DNA from: Candidatus Bathyarchaeota archaeon
GTDB lineage: Archaea > Thermoproteota > Bathyarchaeia > Bathyarchaeales > WUQV01
Length of the DNA stretch: 64,000 nucleotides
Reading direction: 5' to 3'
Assembly (NCBI GenBank): GCA_021158125.1
Contig: JAGGVF010000009.1
Span: forward strand, 1-64,000
Positions 1 to 8,109 of this stretch are shown here, piece by piece. Below the pieces are notes generated by a model, which saw only the letters and a list, made by a program, of their open reading frames with translations, had not been told where the DNA came from and ran no database searches. How positions within the stretch are numbered: position 1 is the first letter of the stretch; each line of letters begins with the position of its first letter. The position numbers were made by a program, and so were the translations under genes.

Positions 1-8
1 ATTTTATA

Positions 9-329
9 GGGGCTGGCGAGTTGGCGGGCGGCCTTCGAGCCGTAAAGGCTTGAGGAAACTCCGCCCACCAGCAGAACCGAGGCGCCCGCAAGGGCGCAGG
101 GCGAGAGCCCTGGCAACGGAACAGAAACGGGACGTCCACCCGGGCACGTGAAAGTGAGGCATGCTAAGTTGCCGAGTTGAGTGTGCCGGGTGGAAGCGTT
201 GAAACGGCCGTCCCTCGGGGTGGAAGGGCGAATAGGCGTCAATGAAGATTCTGCCGGAGACGCGGGTAGCCCGCTTAGCCGGATGCCGCCGAAGAACAGA
301 AGGCGGGTTATGGCCAACACGCTGGCCCC
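9..329 (+). ncRNA. rnpB: RNase P RNA, archaeal type A
   Basis: This is the catalytic RNA of RNase P, which removes 5' leaders from tRNA precursors. The conserved core blocks are visible: GAGGAAACTCC near 51-61 (CR-I), the GGCAACGGAACAGAAAC block near 111-128, and AACAGAAGGCGGGTTATGGCC-like CR-V near 295-314. The ends were placed on helix P1: bases 9-18 (GGGGCTGGCG) pair with 320-329 (CGCTGGCCCC) over ten positions including two G-T wobbles. The gene is more GC-rich than its surroundings, as expected for a structured RNA. Any promoter lies off the left edge of the window. Confidence 0.95.
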
Positions 330-398
330 AAATTTTAAAGAGTGAAAGGCGGAGGCCAAAACTTATCTGTGGAAAATTGTAGTTTTTAATGACTTAAA

Positions 399-773
399 AT
401 GGATGAAAAGCAAAAGTTTAAAAAAATAAACAAAAAGGACCTTCCGATATTTTATAGGCTTATTTTAAAGATTCCTCTTCCAAGCTTAGGTTCCTTCAGC
501 GGATTGTTTTGGGCCATCTTTGTTCCCATATTTATTGTCTTAAACTTTTTCCTTGACCTTTTTATAATGGTTTATTTTTCATTTCCGATTAATTTAGCAT
601 TGACTTTTGTAATTCCTGTTCTTATCTTTATACTTTTCATAAGAGTAATGCTGGAAAGAATGATCAACTGGTGGAACAGTTTTATAGTTAGCGGTTATAC
701 CCAACGGGAACTAAGCAAAGTAATAAACGAATATGTTAGTTTAATAAAAAACAAAAGAAAAGCTAAAACGTAA
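399..773 (+). CDS. Small membrane protein of unknown function
   Basis: A 124-residue protein I do not recognise. It has a basic N-terminus, two long hydrophobic segments at about residues 33-60 and 63-88, and a lysine-rich tail, so it is probably a two-span inner-membrane protein with both ends in the cytoplasm. It starts about 70 bases after the RNase P RNA on the same strand. The start is the first ATG; no good ribosome binding site precedes it, so a leaderless or short-leader transcript is possible. Confidence 0.6.
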   Translation: MDEKQKFKKINKKDLPIFYRLILKIPLPSLGSFSGLFWAIFVPIFIVLNFFLDLFIMVYFSFPINLALTFVIPVLIFILFIRVMLERMINWWNSFIVSGYTQRELSKVINEYVSLIKNKRKAKT

Positions 774-832
774 ATTATCATAGGACCTAACTGATTCCAG
801 CAAGATGAAATTTAAGCTTTCCTTATAGTAGA

Positions 833-842
833 TTTTAAATAT
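833..842 (+). promoter_or_regulatory. TATA box for the lysine-rich small ORF
   Basis: TTTTAAATAT is a good archaeal TATA element. A start site about 26 bases downstream (near 863) would leave a leader of about 15 bases before the ATG at 879. Confidence 0.4.
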
Positions 843-878
843 TAAAGCTGTGTCATAGCTTAATTTCGGGTTGTAGTC

Positions 879-974
879 ATGCCCCGCAAATGTAAAGGAA
901 AGAAAACAACAAGTAAAAAGAAGTCATCAACAAAGAAAACAACCAAAAAGAAGACAACGAAGAAAAAGAAGTAG
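879..974 (+). CDS. Tiny lysine/threonine-rich basic protein (31 aa)
   Basis: An uninterrupted 31-codon frame opens with MPRKCKGKK and continues almost entirely with Lys, Thr and Ser in short TTKKK-like repeats, ending at TAG. About 58% of residues are lysine. A TATA box lies at a fitting distance upstream and the frame lies alone between RNase P RNA and tRNA-Met. Such composition resembles histone-tail-like or nucleic-acid-binding extensions, but no fold can be assigned. A-rich sequence can produce such frames by chance, though the ATG, stop and promoter spacing argue for a real gene. Confidence 0.45.
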   Translation: MPRKCKGKKTTSKKKSSTKKTTKKKTTKKKK

Positions 975-1085
975 GGTTAACATAACGGTCATAAAAACCA
1001 GCCGCTTTATCCATAAATGGCTATTAACGTTTCCCTAACACTCATTTCATTTTTCTACTTTCCCAAACCAAGTAAATGCTTAAAG

Positions 1086-1093
1086 TTTATAAG
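1086..1093 (+). promoter_or_regulatory. TATA box for initiator tRNA
   Basis: TTTATAAG is centred about 33 bases before the mature tRNA 5' end, a usual distance for an archaeal tRNA promoter with a short leader. Confidence 0.45.
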
Positions 1094-1122
1094 AATCCCA
1101 TAAACCTACTACTACCTAGTGT

Positions 1123-1201
1123 AGCGGGGTGGGGTAGCCAGGTATAACCCGCCGGGCTCATAACCCGGAGATCGGTCGTTCAAATCGACCCCCCGCTACC
1201 A
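1123..1201 (+). tRNA. Initiator tRNA-Met (CAT)
   Basis: The cloverleaf has acceptor stem AGCGGGG/CCCCGCT, anticodon stem CCGGG/CCCGG around loop CTCATAA, and T arm GGTCG-TTCAAAT-CGACC. The anticodon CAT is at 1159-1161. The A1-T72 pair together with three consecutive G-C pairs (GGG/CCC) at the base of the anticodon stem mark it as the initiator rather than the elongator. Discriminator A is at 1198 and CCA is encoded at 1199-1201. There is no intron. Confidence 0.96.
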
Positions 1202-1260
1202 ATGTTTTGACGGTTTGCTAAAATTAAGATTTAAAAGCTCGACTTTGTTATTGCTTTTGT

Positions 1261-2088
1261 ATGGGCTTAATTGAAGCTTTGCTATTGTTGCTCTTCGGTT
1301 TTGCCGTTGGGTTACCTGCTTCTATGGCTGGTCTTGGAGGCGGCTTCATAATTGTACCAGTTCTTATAATCTTCTTTGGTCTTCCGGCTCAAAACGCTGT
1401 TGCTGTGAGTTTGATGGCTATGTGTGGTACGTCAATTTCGGCTACGGTGGCTTATGTAAGACAGAAAAGGGTTGATTATCTTCTTGGCCTCGTCTATGAC
1501 GTGCTTGACTTGCCTGGCGTGGCACTTGGCGCATATTTAACAACGTTTCTACCTTCAGATTTTCTGGCTGGAATCGTCGGAGCACTGGTGATGGCCATGT
1601 CAGCTTTACTGTTTACACGTAACAAGGAGAGTCAATTGATTGAAAAACAAGATTTGAAGAATCAGCCGAGTAAAGGGTGGAAAAGAACAATAGTTGACTC
1701 TTCAGGTAAAGTGTTTAAGTATAGGATACGCAGCCCGGTTTTAGTTCTTCTAAGCAGCTTTGCTGGAGGCCTTGTCGCTGGAATGTGTGGGCTAGGCGGA
1801 GGGATAACTGACACTTCAACAATGATTCTGTTGGGAGTGTCACCGCACATTGCAATTGCAAGTTCAGAATTCGCCATGACTCTAACAAGCCTAACCGGAA
1901 TTTTCGCACATGGCTTCCTACACAATCTACTCTTTGATTATGCAATACCAATCACCGTCGGCACAGTAATTGGCGCCCAAGTGGGTTCAACTCTAGCTAA
2001 ACGCGTGAAAGGGAAAACTCTGAGGAAAATACTTTCAATAATAGGATTTCTGGCCGGAATAAGACTTATCATATATGCTTTAATTTGA
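1261..2088 (+). CDS. TauE/SafE-family sulfite/anion exporter
   Basis: A 275-residue polytopic membrane protein of the TauE/SafE (DUF81) family, whose members are thought to export sulfite, sulfoacetate or related organosulfonates; the substrate here is unknown. The family's two-fold repeat shows as two glycine-rich segments, MAGLGGGFIIVP near residue 22 and GMCGLGGGITDT near residue 176, each followed by hydrophobic spans. About eight membrane segments are expected, with a polar cytoplasmic loop near residues 120-150. It stands alone after tRNA-Met, with its ATG directly following an AT-rich leader. Confidence 0.85.
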   Translation: MGLIEALLLLLFGFAVGLPASMAGLGGGFIIVPVLIIFFGLPAQNAVAVSLMAMCGTSISATVAYVRQKRVDYLLGLVYDVLDLPGVALGAYLTTFLPSDFLAGIVGALVMAMSALLFTRNKESQLIEKQDLKNQPSKGWKRTIVDSSGKVFKYRIRSPVLVLLSSFAGGLVAGMCGLGGGITDTSTMILLGVSPHIAIASSEFAMTLTSLTGIFAHGFLHNLLFDYAIPITVGTVIGAQVGSTLAKRVKGKTLRKILSIIGFLAGIRLIIYALI

Positions 2089-2138
2089 AGCTGAGGCATT
2101 CCAGATTCTTGGGTAAAGTTGATTTTTAGTTAAGAATG

Positions 2139-2146
2139 CTTAAATA
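2139..2146 (+). promoter_or_regulatory. TATA box for 75-aa membrane protein
   Basis: CTTAAATA lies about 40 bases before the ATG at 2184. The predicted start near 2168 leaves room for the GGAG-like site at 2170-2173. Confidence 0.35.
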
Positions 2147-2183
2147 GCCAGCAAACCAATCTGGGGGCTAGGAGCGAATATTT

Positions 2184-2411
2184 ATGGCAGAAGCAATTAG
2201 GCGAGAATTAAAAAGAATAGGTGTAACTCTTTCAAAAACTGCTCTTGGAATAATCTGCATAGTTTTCGGCGTACTTTTCATAGTATTTCCATTCCTACTT
2301 GCATGGATAGTCGGCCTCTTCCTCATAGTTGACGGAATAATCGTGCTGACGGAAGTTGAAAGAAAAGCTGCAGAGACCCAACCAAAAGAAACGGAAACCA
2401 AAGAAAGCTAA
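2184..2411 (+). CDS. Small DUF308-like membrane protein
   Basis: A 75-residue protein with an amphipathic basic N-terminus, two closely spaced hydrophobic segments (about 18-35 and 38-53) and a charged Glu/Lys/Thr C-terminal tail. The segment pattern with the GIICIVFGVLF and LIVDGI motifs recalls one repeat of the DUF308/HdeD membrane family, which normally has more spans. The function is not known. It has its own TATA box and converges with the DUF72 gene that follows. Confidence 0.6.
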   Translation: MAEAIRRELKRIGVTLSKTALGIICIVFGVLFIVFPFLLAWIVGLFLIVDGIIVLTEVERKAAETQPKETETKES

Positions 2412-2423
2412 AACTTCACCTAA

Positions 2424-3122
2424 TTATTTCTTAAAGCCTATTAATATCTTCAGCATTTCCCTCGCGTTTTCCAGCATTGCGTGGTTATTATTAAAGAAAA
2501 CGTATACTTTATCCGGTTTTGCCTTAACGATTCTTTGCGCAGTTTCCTTCAGTTCTTCTTTGCTGTAATAGTGGCCGTACCAGACAGTTCTTCCATGCAT
2601 TCTTTCGTAAACTGTGCCGTTCACGTTGTATACGGTGTTTGGGAGTTCTGGGCAGTCAACACTAACCCATGTTAAACCCAAGCTTGAAGCCCACTCAACA
2701 AATCTCTGTTTAAACCATTCCATATTTCTAACTTCTAAGGCAAATCTTTCCATAAGTTCTGTCTTCTTGAAGAAAGCCTCAATTTTAGAATAAAAATCGG
2801 GTTTTAGGTAGGGAGGAAGCTGAAACAGATAAAAGTCTACATTTTCATCAAGAGGTTTAAAAATCAACTCAAACTTTTTCCACAGGCTGAAAGCTTTCTC
2901 GTTAAATTTGAATCTATGAGTTATTAAACGGTTAACCTTAATTGCCCATCTAAGATTTCTCCCTTTATTCGCCCAAGATTTAACCTGATTAGGAAATGGG
3001 AAACGGTAAAAGCTCATGTTCAACTCAACAGCATTCAAACCTGAATTCTTCAAAAACCAATCAAAATTTTGCCCTTCATTCCAGGAATAAAGCCAACCCG
3101 AAGTTCCAACGTACACCTCCAA
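2424..3122 (-). CDS. DUF72 (YecE-like) TIM-barrel protein
   Basis: A 232-residue DUF72-family protein. It begins with the family hallmark GTSGWLYSW and carries the ELNMSFYRFP and FALEVRN segments typical of this TIM-barrel family, whose biochemical role is unsettled. The start codon is TTG at 3122, preceded by a GGTGA-type ribosome binding site. The length is typical for archaeal members. It lies directly downstream of, and on the same strand as, the HtrA-like protease gene. Confidence 0.85.
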   Translation of the reverse strand: MEVYVGTSGWLYSWNEGQNFDWFLKNSGLNAVELNMSFYRFPFPNQVKSWANKGRNLRWAIKVNRLITHRFKFNEKAFSLWKKFELIFKPLDENVDFYLFQLPPYLKPDFYSKIEAFFKKTELMERFALEVRNMEWFKQRFVEWASSLGLTWVSVDCPELPNTVYNVNGTVYERMHGRTVWYGHYYSKEELKETAQRIVKAKPDKVYVFFNNNHAMLENAREMLKILIGFKK

Positions 3123-3163
3123 CTACTTCACCAATCTATTACTCGTTAACTTTTAAAGTAAAT

Positions 3164-4360
3164 TCAAACCGAAGGTGAAGGGCGCCTCTCTAGGGTTAAA
3201 GGTATCTGAAGGATTTGATTTCCTCTAACAACGGTTAAAATTATTGTGTCATAAGGATACGTGTTCCTTTCAAGGTAAGTTAATAACTCGTCTCCATCTT
3301 TTATTCTAGTTCCATTAACCTCAATTATAATGTCCTTTTTTTGTAAATTTGTCTTAGCCGCGGGGCCCTCTGAATCAATTTTCGTAATTAAAAATCCATA
3401 AGTTACGTTTACGCCCATTTCTTTTGCAATTTCGTAGTTCATATCAACTCCGCCTATTCCCATCCAAGGATGATCAGGATAAGTTCCCTCTTTGATTAAA
3501 GATTTTATTTCTCTACGTATGGTGTCAGAAGGAATCGCAAATCCTATCCCCTGCGCGGGTATTTCTTGCCCAGTTTCCTCGGAGTAAACTGCTATTGCTG
3601 TTGTCACACCTACAACTTGACCTAGACAATTTAGTAGGGGGCCTCCAGAATTACCTGGATTTAATTGGGCGCTTGTTTGAATTACATCTGCAATTCTGAA
3701 ATCACCGATAAATTCAGGCTCACGTATTGTTCTTCCAAGCGCGCTTACTACGCCAACTGTCATCGAATTTGTATATCTGATAGGATTTCCTATTGCTATT
3801 ACTAAGTCACCAACCTTTAATGTTGATGAACTAACTATTTCCAGAGGTTTAAATTCATATTCTGGGGCGTCGACTGTTAACACAGCCAAATCAGCATAGG
3901 GATCTGTGCCATTAACATGAGCAGGATATCCATGACCATTTGAGAAGGTGACGCTAAGGCTAATTGCATTGCCCTTAACCACTTCATGAATAACATGATA
4001 GTTTGTTATAATAACTGGAAGAGAATAGTTACCTTCCGAATAATTGTAGACAAATCCTGAACCGCTAACATCCCCATTTGGAAGTAATACACGAATCAAA
4101 ACTATGGAATCCTTAACTTTTTCGTAAATTTCGGAAAGCGATGTCCCATTTTGATATACATTTACATTGAAATATGAGGCATTTTGAATACCATAAAGCC
4201 CGTAAATCCTTGTTTTAAGGTTTGAAACCTTGTTTTCCAACTCGTTAATTTGCTGGTATGTTATTAAATAGCTTATAATTCCACCTGAAACCATTCCAGC
4301 TATGAAAATGAGTATTAGTAACAACGATGAAATTTTGATATAAGTTCCTGTTTCTTCCAT
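3164..4360 (-). CDS. HtrA/DegP-like serine protease with PDZ domain
   Basis: A 398-residue membrane-anchored protease for extracytoplasmic protein quality control. Residues 12-35 form one transmembrane anchor, followed by a short helical linker. The trypsin-like domain carries the full catalytic triad: His122 in TNYHVIHE, Asp157 in DPYADLAVL and Ser238 in NPGNSGGP. A PDZ domain follows at about 290-390 (GFLITKIDSEGPA, KKDIIIEVNGT). The length fits the one-PDZ S1C family. It is divergent from the PAC2 gene across a 72-base promoter region. Confidence 0.92.
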   Translation of the reverse strand: MEETGTYIKISSLLLILIFIAGMVSGGIISYLITYQQINELENKVSNLKTRIYGLYGIQNASYFNVNVYQNGTSLSEIYEKVKDSIVLIRVLLPNGDVSGSGFVYNYSEGNYSLPVIITNYHVIHEVVKGNAISLSVTFSNGHGYPAHVNGTDPYADLAVLTVDAPEYEFKPLEIVSSSTLKVGDLVIAIGNPIRYTNSMTVGVVSALGRTIREPEFIGDFRIADVIQTSAQLNPGNSGGPLLNCLGQVVGVTTAIAVYSEETGQEIPAQGIGFAIPSDTIRREIKSLIKEGTYPDHPWMGIGGVDMNYEIAKEMGVNVTYGFLITKIDSEGPAAKTNLQKKDIIIEVNGTRIKDGDELLTYLERNTYPYDTIILTVVRGNQILQIPLTLERRPSPSV

Positions 4361-4432
4361 TGGGCTTCACCTTGTACCAGAGAAGTTAGGGTTACGTAAA
4401 TATTTGTCGCATAAAACTATAAATTACTGACG

Positions 4433-5098
4433 ATGTTTCTAGTTGTAAGGATGCTTATGAGGGCTCTTCTAAAATGGTTGTTTAAGCCTGAAATCGAGAA
4501 TCCGATACTTGTAGAGGGGTTACCTGGCTTCGGCAATATTGGAAGGTTAACTGCTAAACTTTTAATTGACTTCTGCAATGGAAAACGATTTCTTGAACTT
4601 TATTCGCCCTACTTTCAAGACTACGTAATAGTTGACAGCCGAGGAGTTTGCAGACCCCCAAGATACGAGTTTTATGAAGCTTCAACTCAAAACAGACCAT
4701 TAATAATTCTAACTGGAGACACGCAGCCTTCAATTGAAGATGTTAATGCACATTACGAGTTAGGAAGCGAAATCCTTGATATAGCTGAAGAGTTCGGTTG
4801 CGACACGGTAATAACTGTTGGGGGTATACCATTTCAAAATCCAAACAAAGAAGTTTACGTTGCTGCAACATCTTCCAAACTTGCTTCAGAACTTGTCGAG
4901 AAAGGTGCTTTACTATATAGCAAGGGGAGAATAATGGGTGCCACCGGCCTTTTACTTGGACTTGCAAAAATTCGAGGTTGGACCGGAATATGCGTTTTAG
5001 GAGCAACAACCGGACTTAGAGCGGATAGGGAATCTGCACTTTCAGTTTTCAGGTTTTTACTAAAACTTCTGGGACTAGAGCAGAAGGAAGGCTTATAA
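4433..5098 (+). CDS. PAC2-family protein (proteasome assembly chaperone-like)
   Basis: A PAC2-family protein of up to 221 residues. The family includes eukaryotic proteasome assembly chaperones and archaeal homologs of unproven but probably related function. The hallmark segment NPILVEGLPGFGNIGRLTAKLL is visible at residues 25-46, with ILTGDTQPS and VITVGGIP farther on. ATG codons at 4433, 4451 and 4457 are in frame; AAGG at 4447-4450 would favour 4457. It is followed by a small membrane protein gene on the same strand. Confidence 0.85.
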   Translation: MFLVVRMLMRALLKWLFKPEIENPILVEGLPGFGNIGRLTAKLLIDFCNGKRFLELYSPYFQDYVIVDSRGVCRPPRYEFYEASTQNRPLIILTGDTQPSIEDVNAHYELGSEILDIAEEFGCDTVITVGGIPFQNPNKEVYVAATSSKLASELVEKGALLYSKGRIMGATGLLLGLAKIRGWTGICVLGATTGLRADRESALSVFRFLLKLLGLEQKEGL

Positions 5099-5144
5099 AT
5101 GTTCTTTCAAGTAAGTTAGATAAACTTCAGCAGAAGGCGTTAAC

Positions 5145-5354
5145 ATGAGCAAACAAGAAACAAGGACTAGAATCTGGAAAACCTTCCTAACCTTGATTGC
5201 AGCCTTCCTAATTTTCGCTGGCCCCACATACGTTGTTTTCTTAATACAGGAAATCGGAGTCCCATATGCCTACAGCGTCACCTTCGGAGTTATCCTCCTA
5301 ATTTTAGGGCTAGTAATCGTTTTTATGCTTGTTAAAGCCGGCGAAATTAAGTAG
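5145..5354 (+). CDS. Small two-span membrane protein
   Basis: A 69-residue protein with a charged N-terminus (SKQETRTRIWK) and two hydrophobic segments at about 13-34 and 42-64, ending in charged residues. No family is recognised. It lies 46 bases after the PAC2 gene, so co-transcription is possible. Confidence 0.6.
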   Translation: MSKQETRTRIWKTFLTLIAAFLIFAGPTYVVFLIQEIGVPYAYSVTFGVILLILGLVIVFMLVKAGEIK

Positions 5355-5417
5355 CGCCTCAGATACCCCGGAGTTTTCCGTCATCCAAACGTCAGTAGGG
5401 GGACTCTTCATCGGCAA
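5355..5417 (-). ncRNA. Candidate C/D box guide RNA
   Basis: On the minus strand the boxes appear in the correct order: C-like GATGA (5412-5408), a 12-base guide, D' CTGA (5395-5392), a 6-base spacer, C' GATGA (5385-5381), an 18-base guide, and D CTGA (5362-5359). The ends can close with GCC/GGC. The total of about 63 bases fits archaeal C/D sRNAs. Both C boxes lack the leading T of TGATGA and the second guide is somewhat long, so the call is tentative. Confidence 0.35.
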
Positions 5418-5528
5418 TGAACTGTGTTGTCGAAGAACGCCTTAAGTTTAGCTATTTGTACCATTGAAAAATCATATAAGTTATGCTTGAAAAAATATTA
5501 GGTATGCGTTGAAATTGAGGAAAATTTC

Positions 5529-6071
5529 ATGAAGGAAGAACGCACCGTAAAGAGAACAACTATAATTTTGGATGAGGAGGAACGTAAATACATCGACCAG
5601 CTCATCCGTGAAGGTAAGGAGCCTGGAATAAAACCGCTCATATCTAAAATGTTAGATGTCTATCGTAGCATGATGATATATGATTGGAAATATCCCGGGG
5701 AGTATTACTGCGGTATAAGCCGAATAGCCTTCGTAAATATAGAATTCATAACAGTTCTGCTTCAACATATTCCAAAAGAAAAATGGTGGGAAGTAGGTAA
5801 AAAGGCAGGAGAAGTTTTAAAAGTTTCTTTGGAAGCTAGTTTAGACCTTAAAACCACAGATAGGGATGAGTGGCCGGAAGTTTTTAAGAGGCTTAGAGTT
5901 CAAGGATTTGGCGACTTGTATATTAAGGATAAATATATCATTGTTAAGGCTCCCTTTATTGACAGTTTTGAAGTTTGGGGAGGTTTTCTTGAAGGGCTTT
6001 TAGGCGTTAAGTTGGACGCTAAAACTGTTTCTGCTCCCTTCGTTTTTGAAATTGTAAAAAAAGTTGAATAG
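5529..6071 (+). CDS. Ribbon-helix-helix-like regulator with unknown C-terminal domain
   Basis: A 180-residue protein. Residues 7-50 (KRTTIILDEEERKYIDQL, then two helices) look like a ribbon-helix-helix DNA-binding domain. The remaining 130 residues form an alpha/beta domain with an EVWGGFLEGLLGV segment that I cannot assign; it may sense a ligand. A TATA-like CATATAAG sits near 5473 and GAGG precedes the ATG. It is probably a small transcription factor, but no target is visible. Confidence 0.55.
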   Translation: MKEERTVKRTTIILDEEERKYIDQLIREGKEPGIKPLISKMLDVYRSMMIYDWKYPGEYYCGISRIAFVNIEFITVLLQHIPKEKWWEVGKKAGEVLKVSLEASLDLKTTDRDEWPEVFKRLRVQGFGDLYIKDKYIIVKAPFIDSFEVWGGFLEGLLGVKLDAKTVSAPFVFEIVKKVE

Positions 6072-6154
6072 TGTTTCATATTCTTTATTGGAATTTGATT
6101 CGGAATTCGTATGACTTAAATAATACGATACAATATACCATTTCTTGAATAGAA

Positions 6155-6820
6155 ATGCCCTCCCAGCTGCATCCAGAGTTCTTCCTACTGATGGGAATAG
6201 ACATCTTTCTAGCAACAAGCCTAATAACAGCACTCTTCGACAAGCATTTCCCATCGAAAATACCCTACATGTACCAACTGGCAGCACTAACGGGCTACGG
6301 AAACCTAATTGTCAGCAAGGAATTCCTACAAACATTCGACCTATACATGCGGTTCTGGTACAGCCTAATCTACCTAGTAATCGCAGTTGCAAACACCTTC
6401 GCATTAACAATATACCTAGGATTCACGAAAAAACAATGGAAACTAGCCAGAATATTCACTTACACTGTTGTAATACCAGTTTTAATGATTTCAGCCTTCT
6501 TCCTGTCCAGCTACCTAAGCCTAGCAACCCATCCAATATTCATCCTACCGCCACTAACCTTCGAACTAACATTCTTGTCAGTTATAATCTTCGACTCCAT
6601 AGTTGTAAGCTTAGGCATATACCTATTCATAAAACCAAAATGGTGGCACATAGCAGTTCCAACAGCCATAGTCATCATAGGAGCAAGCGTATACACACTG
6701 CTAAAGCCGGAATGGAAAAGCTTCGCATTCATAATATGCGCAACAGTGCTTGGCATAGCATGCGCAGCAGTGCTCGGCGCAAGCATCTACGTACTAATAA
6801 AACTATGGAGGGAGGGCTAA
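6155..6820 (+). CDS. Seven-span membrane protein of unknown function
   Basis: A 221-residue, very hydrophobic protein with about seven membrane segments and short polar loops. No known family is recognised. It is the first plus-strand gene of the surface-appendage region; the secreted-protein genes at 6836 and 7392 follow immediately (15-base gap, then an overlap), suggesting one transcript and a role in export or assembly of those proteins. The overlapping frame starting at 6145 has no membrane or domain pattern and is a shadow. Confidence 0.6.
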   Translation: MPSQLHPEFFLLMGIDIFLATSLITALFDKHFPSKIPYMYQLAALTGYGNLIVSKEFLQTFDLYMRFWYSLIYLVIAVANTFALTIYLGFTKKQWKLARIFTYTVVIPVLMISAFFLSSYLSLATHPIFILPPLTFELTFLSVIIFDSIVVSLGIYLFIKPKWWHIAVPTAIVIIGASVYTLLKPEWKSFAFIICATVLGIACAAVLGASIYVLIKLWREG

Positions 6821-6835
6821 AAGAGAGGTGAAAAA

Positions 6836-7402
6836 ATGAAAATAAAGAAAATTAAATTGGCGAAATCGCTAAAAATGGCCCTACTGTTAGTTTCATCACT
6901 GCTAATTGCCAGTGTAAGCGCTGCAGTGTATAACAGCCTAACTTTAAAATCACAAATTTCCATACAAACGCAACCAGTTCAGTTTACTAACGGAGCAGAC
7001 ACCCCCAGTGGCTCAACAGTAAATCCTACATATTGTGTTCTAAGTCTATCCTGCTACCCTAACTCAACAACAACATATGAGAAAGCCGTAAATATTACTA
7101 ACACAGATACGTCGCCTCATGATATTAGATTAAGACATGTATCAATTTCACCGAATGGAACTTCAGATGTAGGGAACTTTACCAGTATAACATTCTATCT
7201 TCTAGACGCTTCTGGTAACCAGCAAGCTTCTATGACATACACAACGAGCAACAATACTTGGTCAGTGTCTCCATCAGAAACAAGTTACGTATCCATTCCT
7301 GGAGGCAATACAAACTGGACAATTAAAGTTGTAATAGTGACCTCGGAAAATGCTCAAGCAAACATAAGCTGTAACGTAGAGATGGCCTTAGATGTCAAAT
7401 AG
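6836..7402 (+). CDS. Secreted protein with Sec-type signal peptide
   Basis: A 188-residue exported protein. A lysine-rich n-region, a hydrophobic core (MALLLVSSLLIASVSAA) and an ASVSAA-type cleavage site near residue 30 form a Sec signal. The mature part is rich in Thr, Ser and Asn with many N-glycosylation sequons and beta-strand character, as in archaeal surface subunits. A GAGGTGA ribosome binding site at 6825-6831 precedes ATG 6836. The family is not recognised; a loose likeness to TasA/SipW-type subunits is only an impression. Confidence 0.6.
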   Translation: MKIKKIKLAKSLKMALLLVSSLLIASVSAAVYNSLTLKSQISIQTQPVQFTNGADTPSGSTVNPTYCVLSLSCYPNSTTTYEKAVNITNTDTSPHDIRLRHVSISPNGTSDVGNFTSITFYLLDASGNQQASMTYTTSNNTWSVSPSETSYVSIPGGNTNWTIKVVIVTSENAQANISCNVEMALDVK

Positions 7403-8018
7403 ATCTCTCCCTTTTTCTTTTTCCAGTTTGGAAACGATCAAGGATAATTATATATTAAGGAAAGTTCTGTTCAATGTTATTCTAATAGTGTTCTTTTTTG
7501 CTATAATATCGAATGTAACTGCCGAAAGTTATTGCTCTTTTATGTTAAAAACTTTAACACCTATTTCGCAGCCTCTACTCGTTCTAGACAGTAATAGCAC
7601 ATACACTTTATTGAAAGGGAAATATAACACAAGTGCCTTAGTTACTGTTCAAGCTACTGTTTCTATTCCTTCAAATTACTCGGATGTTTTAAGAATAATC
7701 AGCAACTACTCTGGTTCTTTAGAAGTCAATTTAGAGGTTTACAGTTACAATAATTTAACTCGAATTTCCAATGCAACTATACGGCTACGAAACTCCACTA
7801 ACTCGGTATTTGATCAAATAATTGTTGAGAATGGAAATTTGACGCAAAGCAAGCCGAATATCCCCTATGAATTAAGTCCATCAGAAACGCTATATATAGA
7901 TGTAGTTAATCTTCAAGCTAATGCAACTGGAACAACTTATGTCTACACAAGGCTAAGAATCAGAATCCCAAACAAGACTGCATTCATCCTGTATACAATT
8001 ACGTTCAAATTTACATAA
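7392..8018 (+). CDS. Secreted or membrane-anchored surface protein
   Basis: A 208-residue protein whose ATG overlaps the end of the preceding gene by 11 bases, implying translational coupling. Residues 24-44 form a signal or anchor helix (VLFNVILIVFFFAIISNVTA). The rest is beta-rich with roughly ten N-x-S/T sequons, which suggests a glycosylated cell-surface protein. No family is recognised. It probably acts with the 188-residue secreted protein and the 7-TM protein upstream. Confidence 0.55.
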   Translation: MSNRSLPFSFSSLETIKDNYILRKVLFNVILIVFFFAIISNVTAESYCSFMLKTLTPISQPLLVLDSNSTYTLLKGKYNTSALVTVQATVSIPSNYSDVLRIISNYSGSLEVNLEVYSYNNLTRISNATIRLRNSTNSVFDQIIVENGNLTQSKPNIPYELSPSETLYIDVVNLQANATGTTYVYTRLRIRIPNKTAFILYTITFKFT

Positions 8019-8109
8019 GTTTGGCTTTAATTACTGCGAATCTTTATTGTTGGTTCATATGTGTTAAATATGGTTTTGTTTATTGCTTTCAAAAGAGGTG
8101 AAGGTCAGA

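Noticed and set aside
6145-6831. Long plus-strand frame (228 codons) overlapping the 7-TM gene in another frame
   Set aside because: It is rich in Asn, Arg, His and Pro with no domain or membrane pattern; the 6155 frame has a clear seven-span pattern and fits the following operon.
8083-8109. Nine-residue N-terminal extension of the pilin from TTG 8083
   Set aside because: The GAGGTGA ribosome binding site lies inside this stretch and points to TTG 8110.
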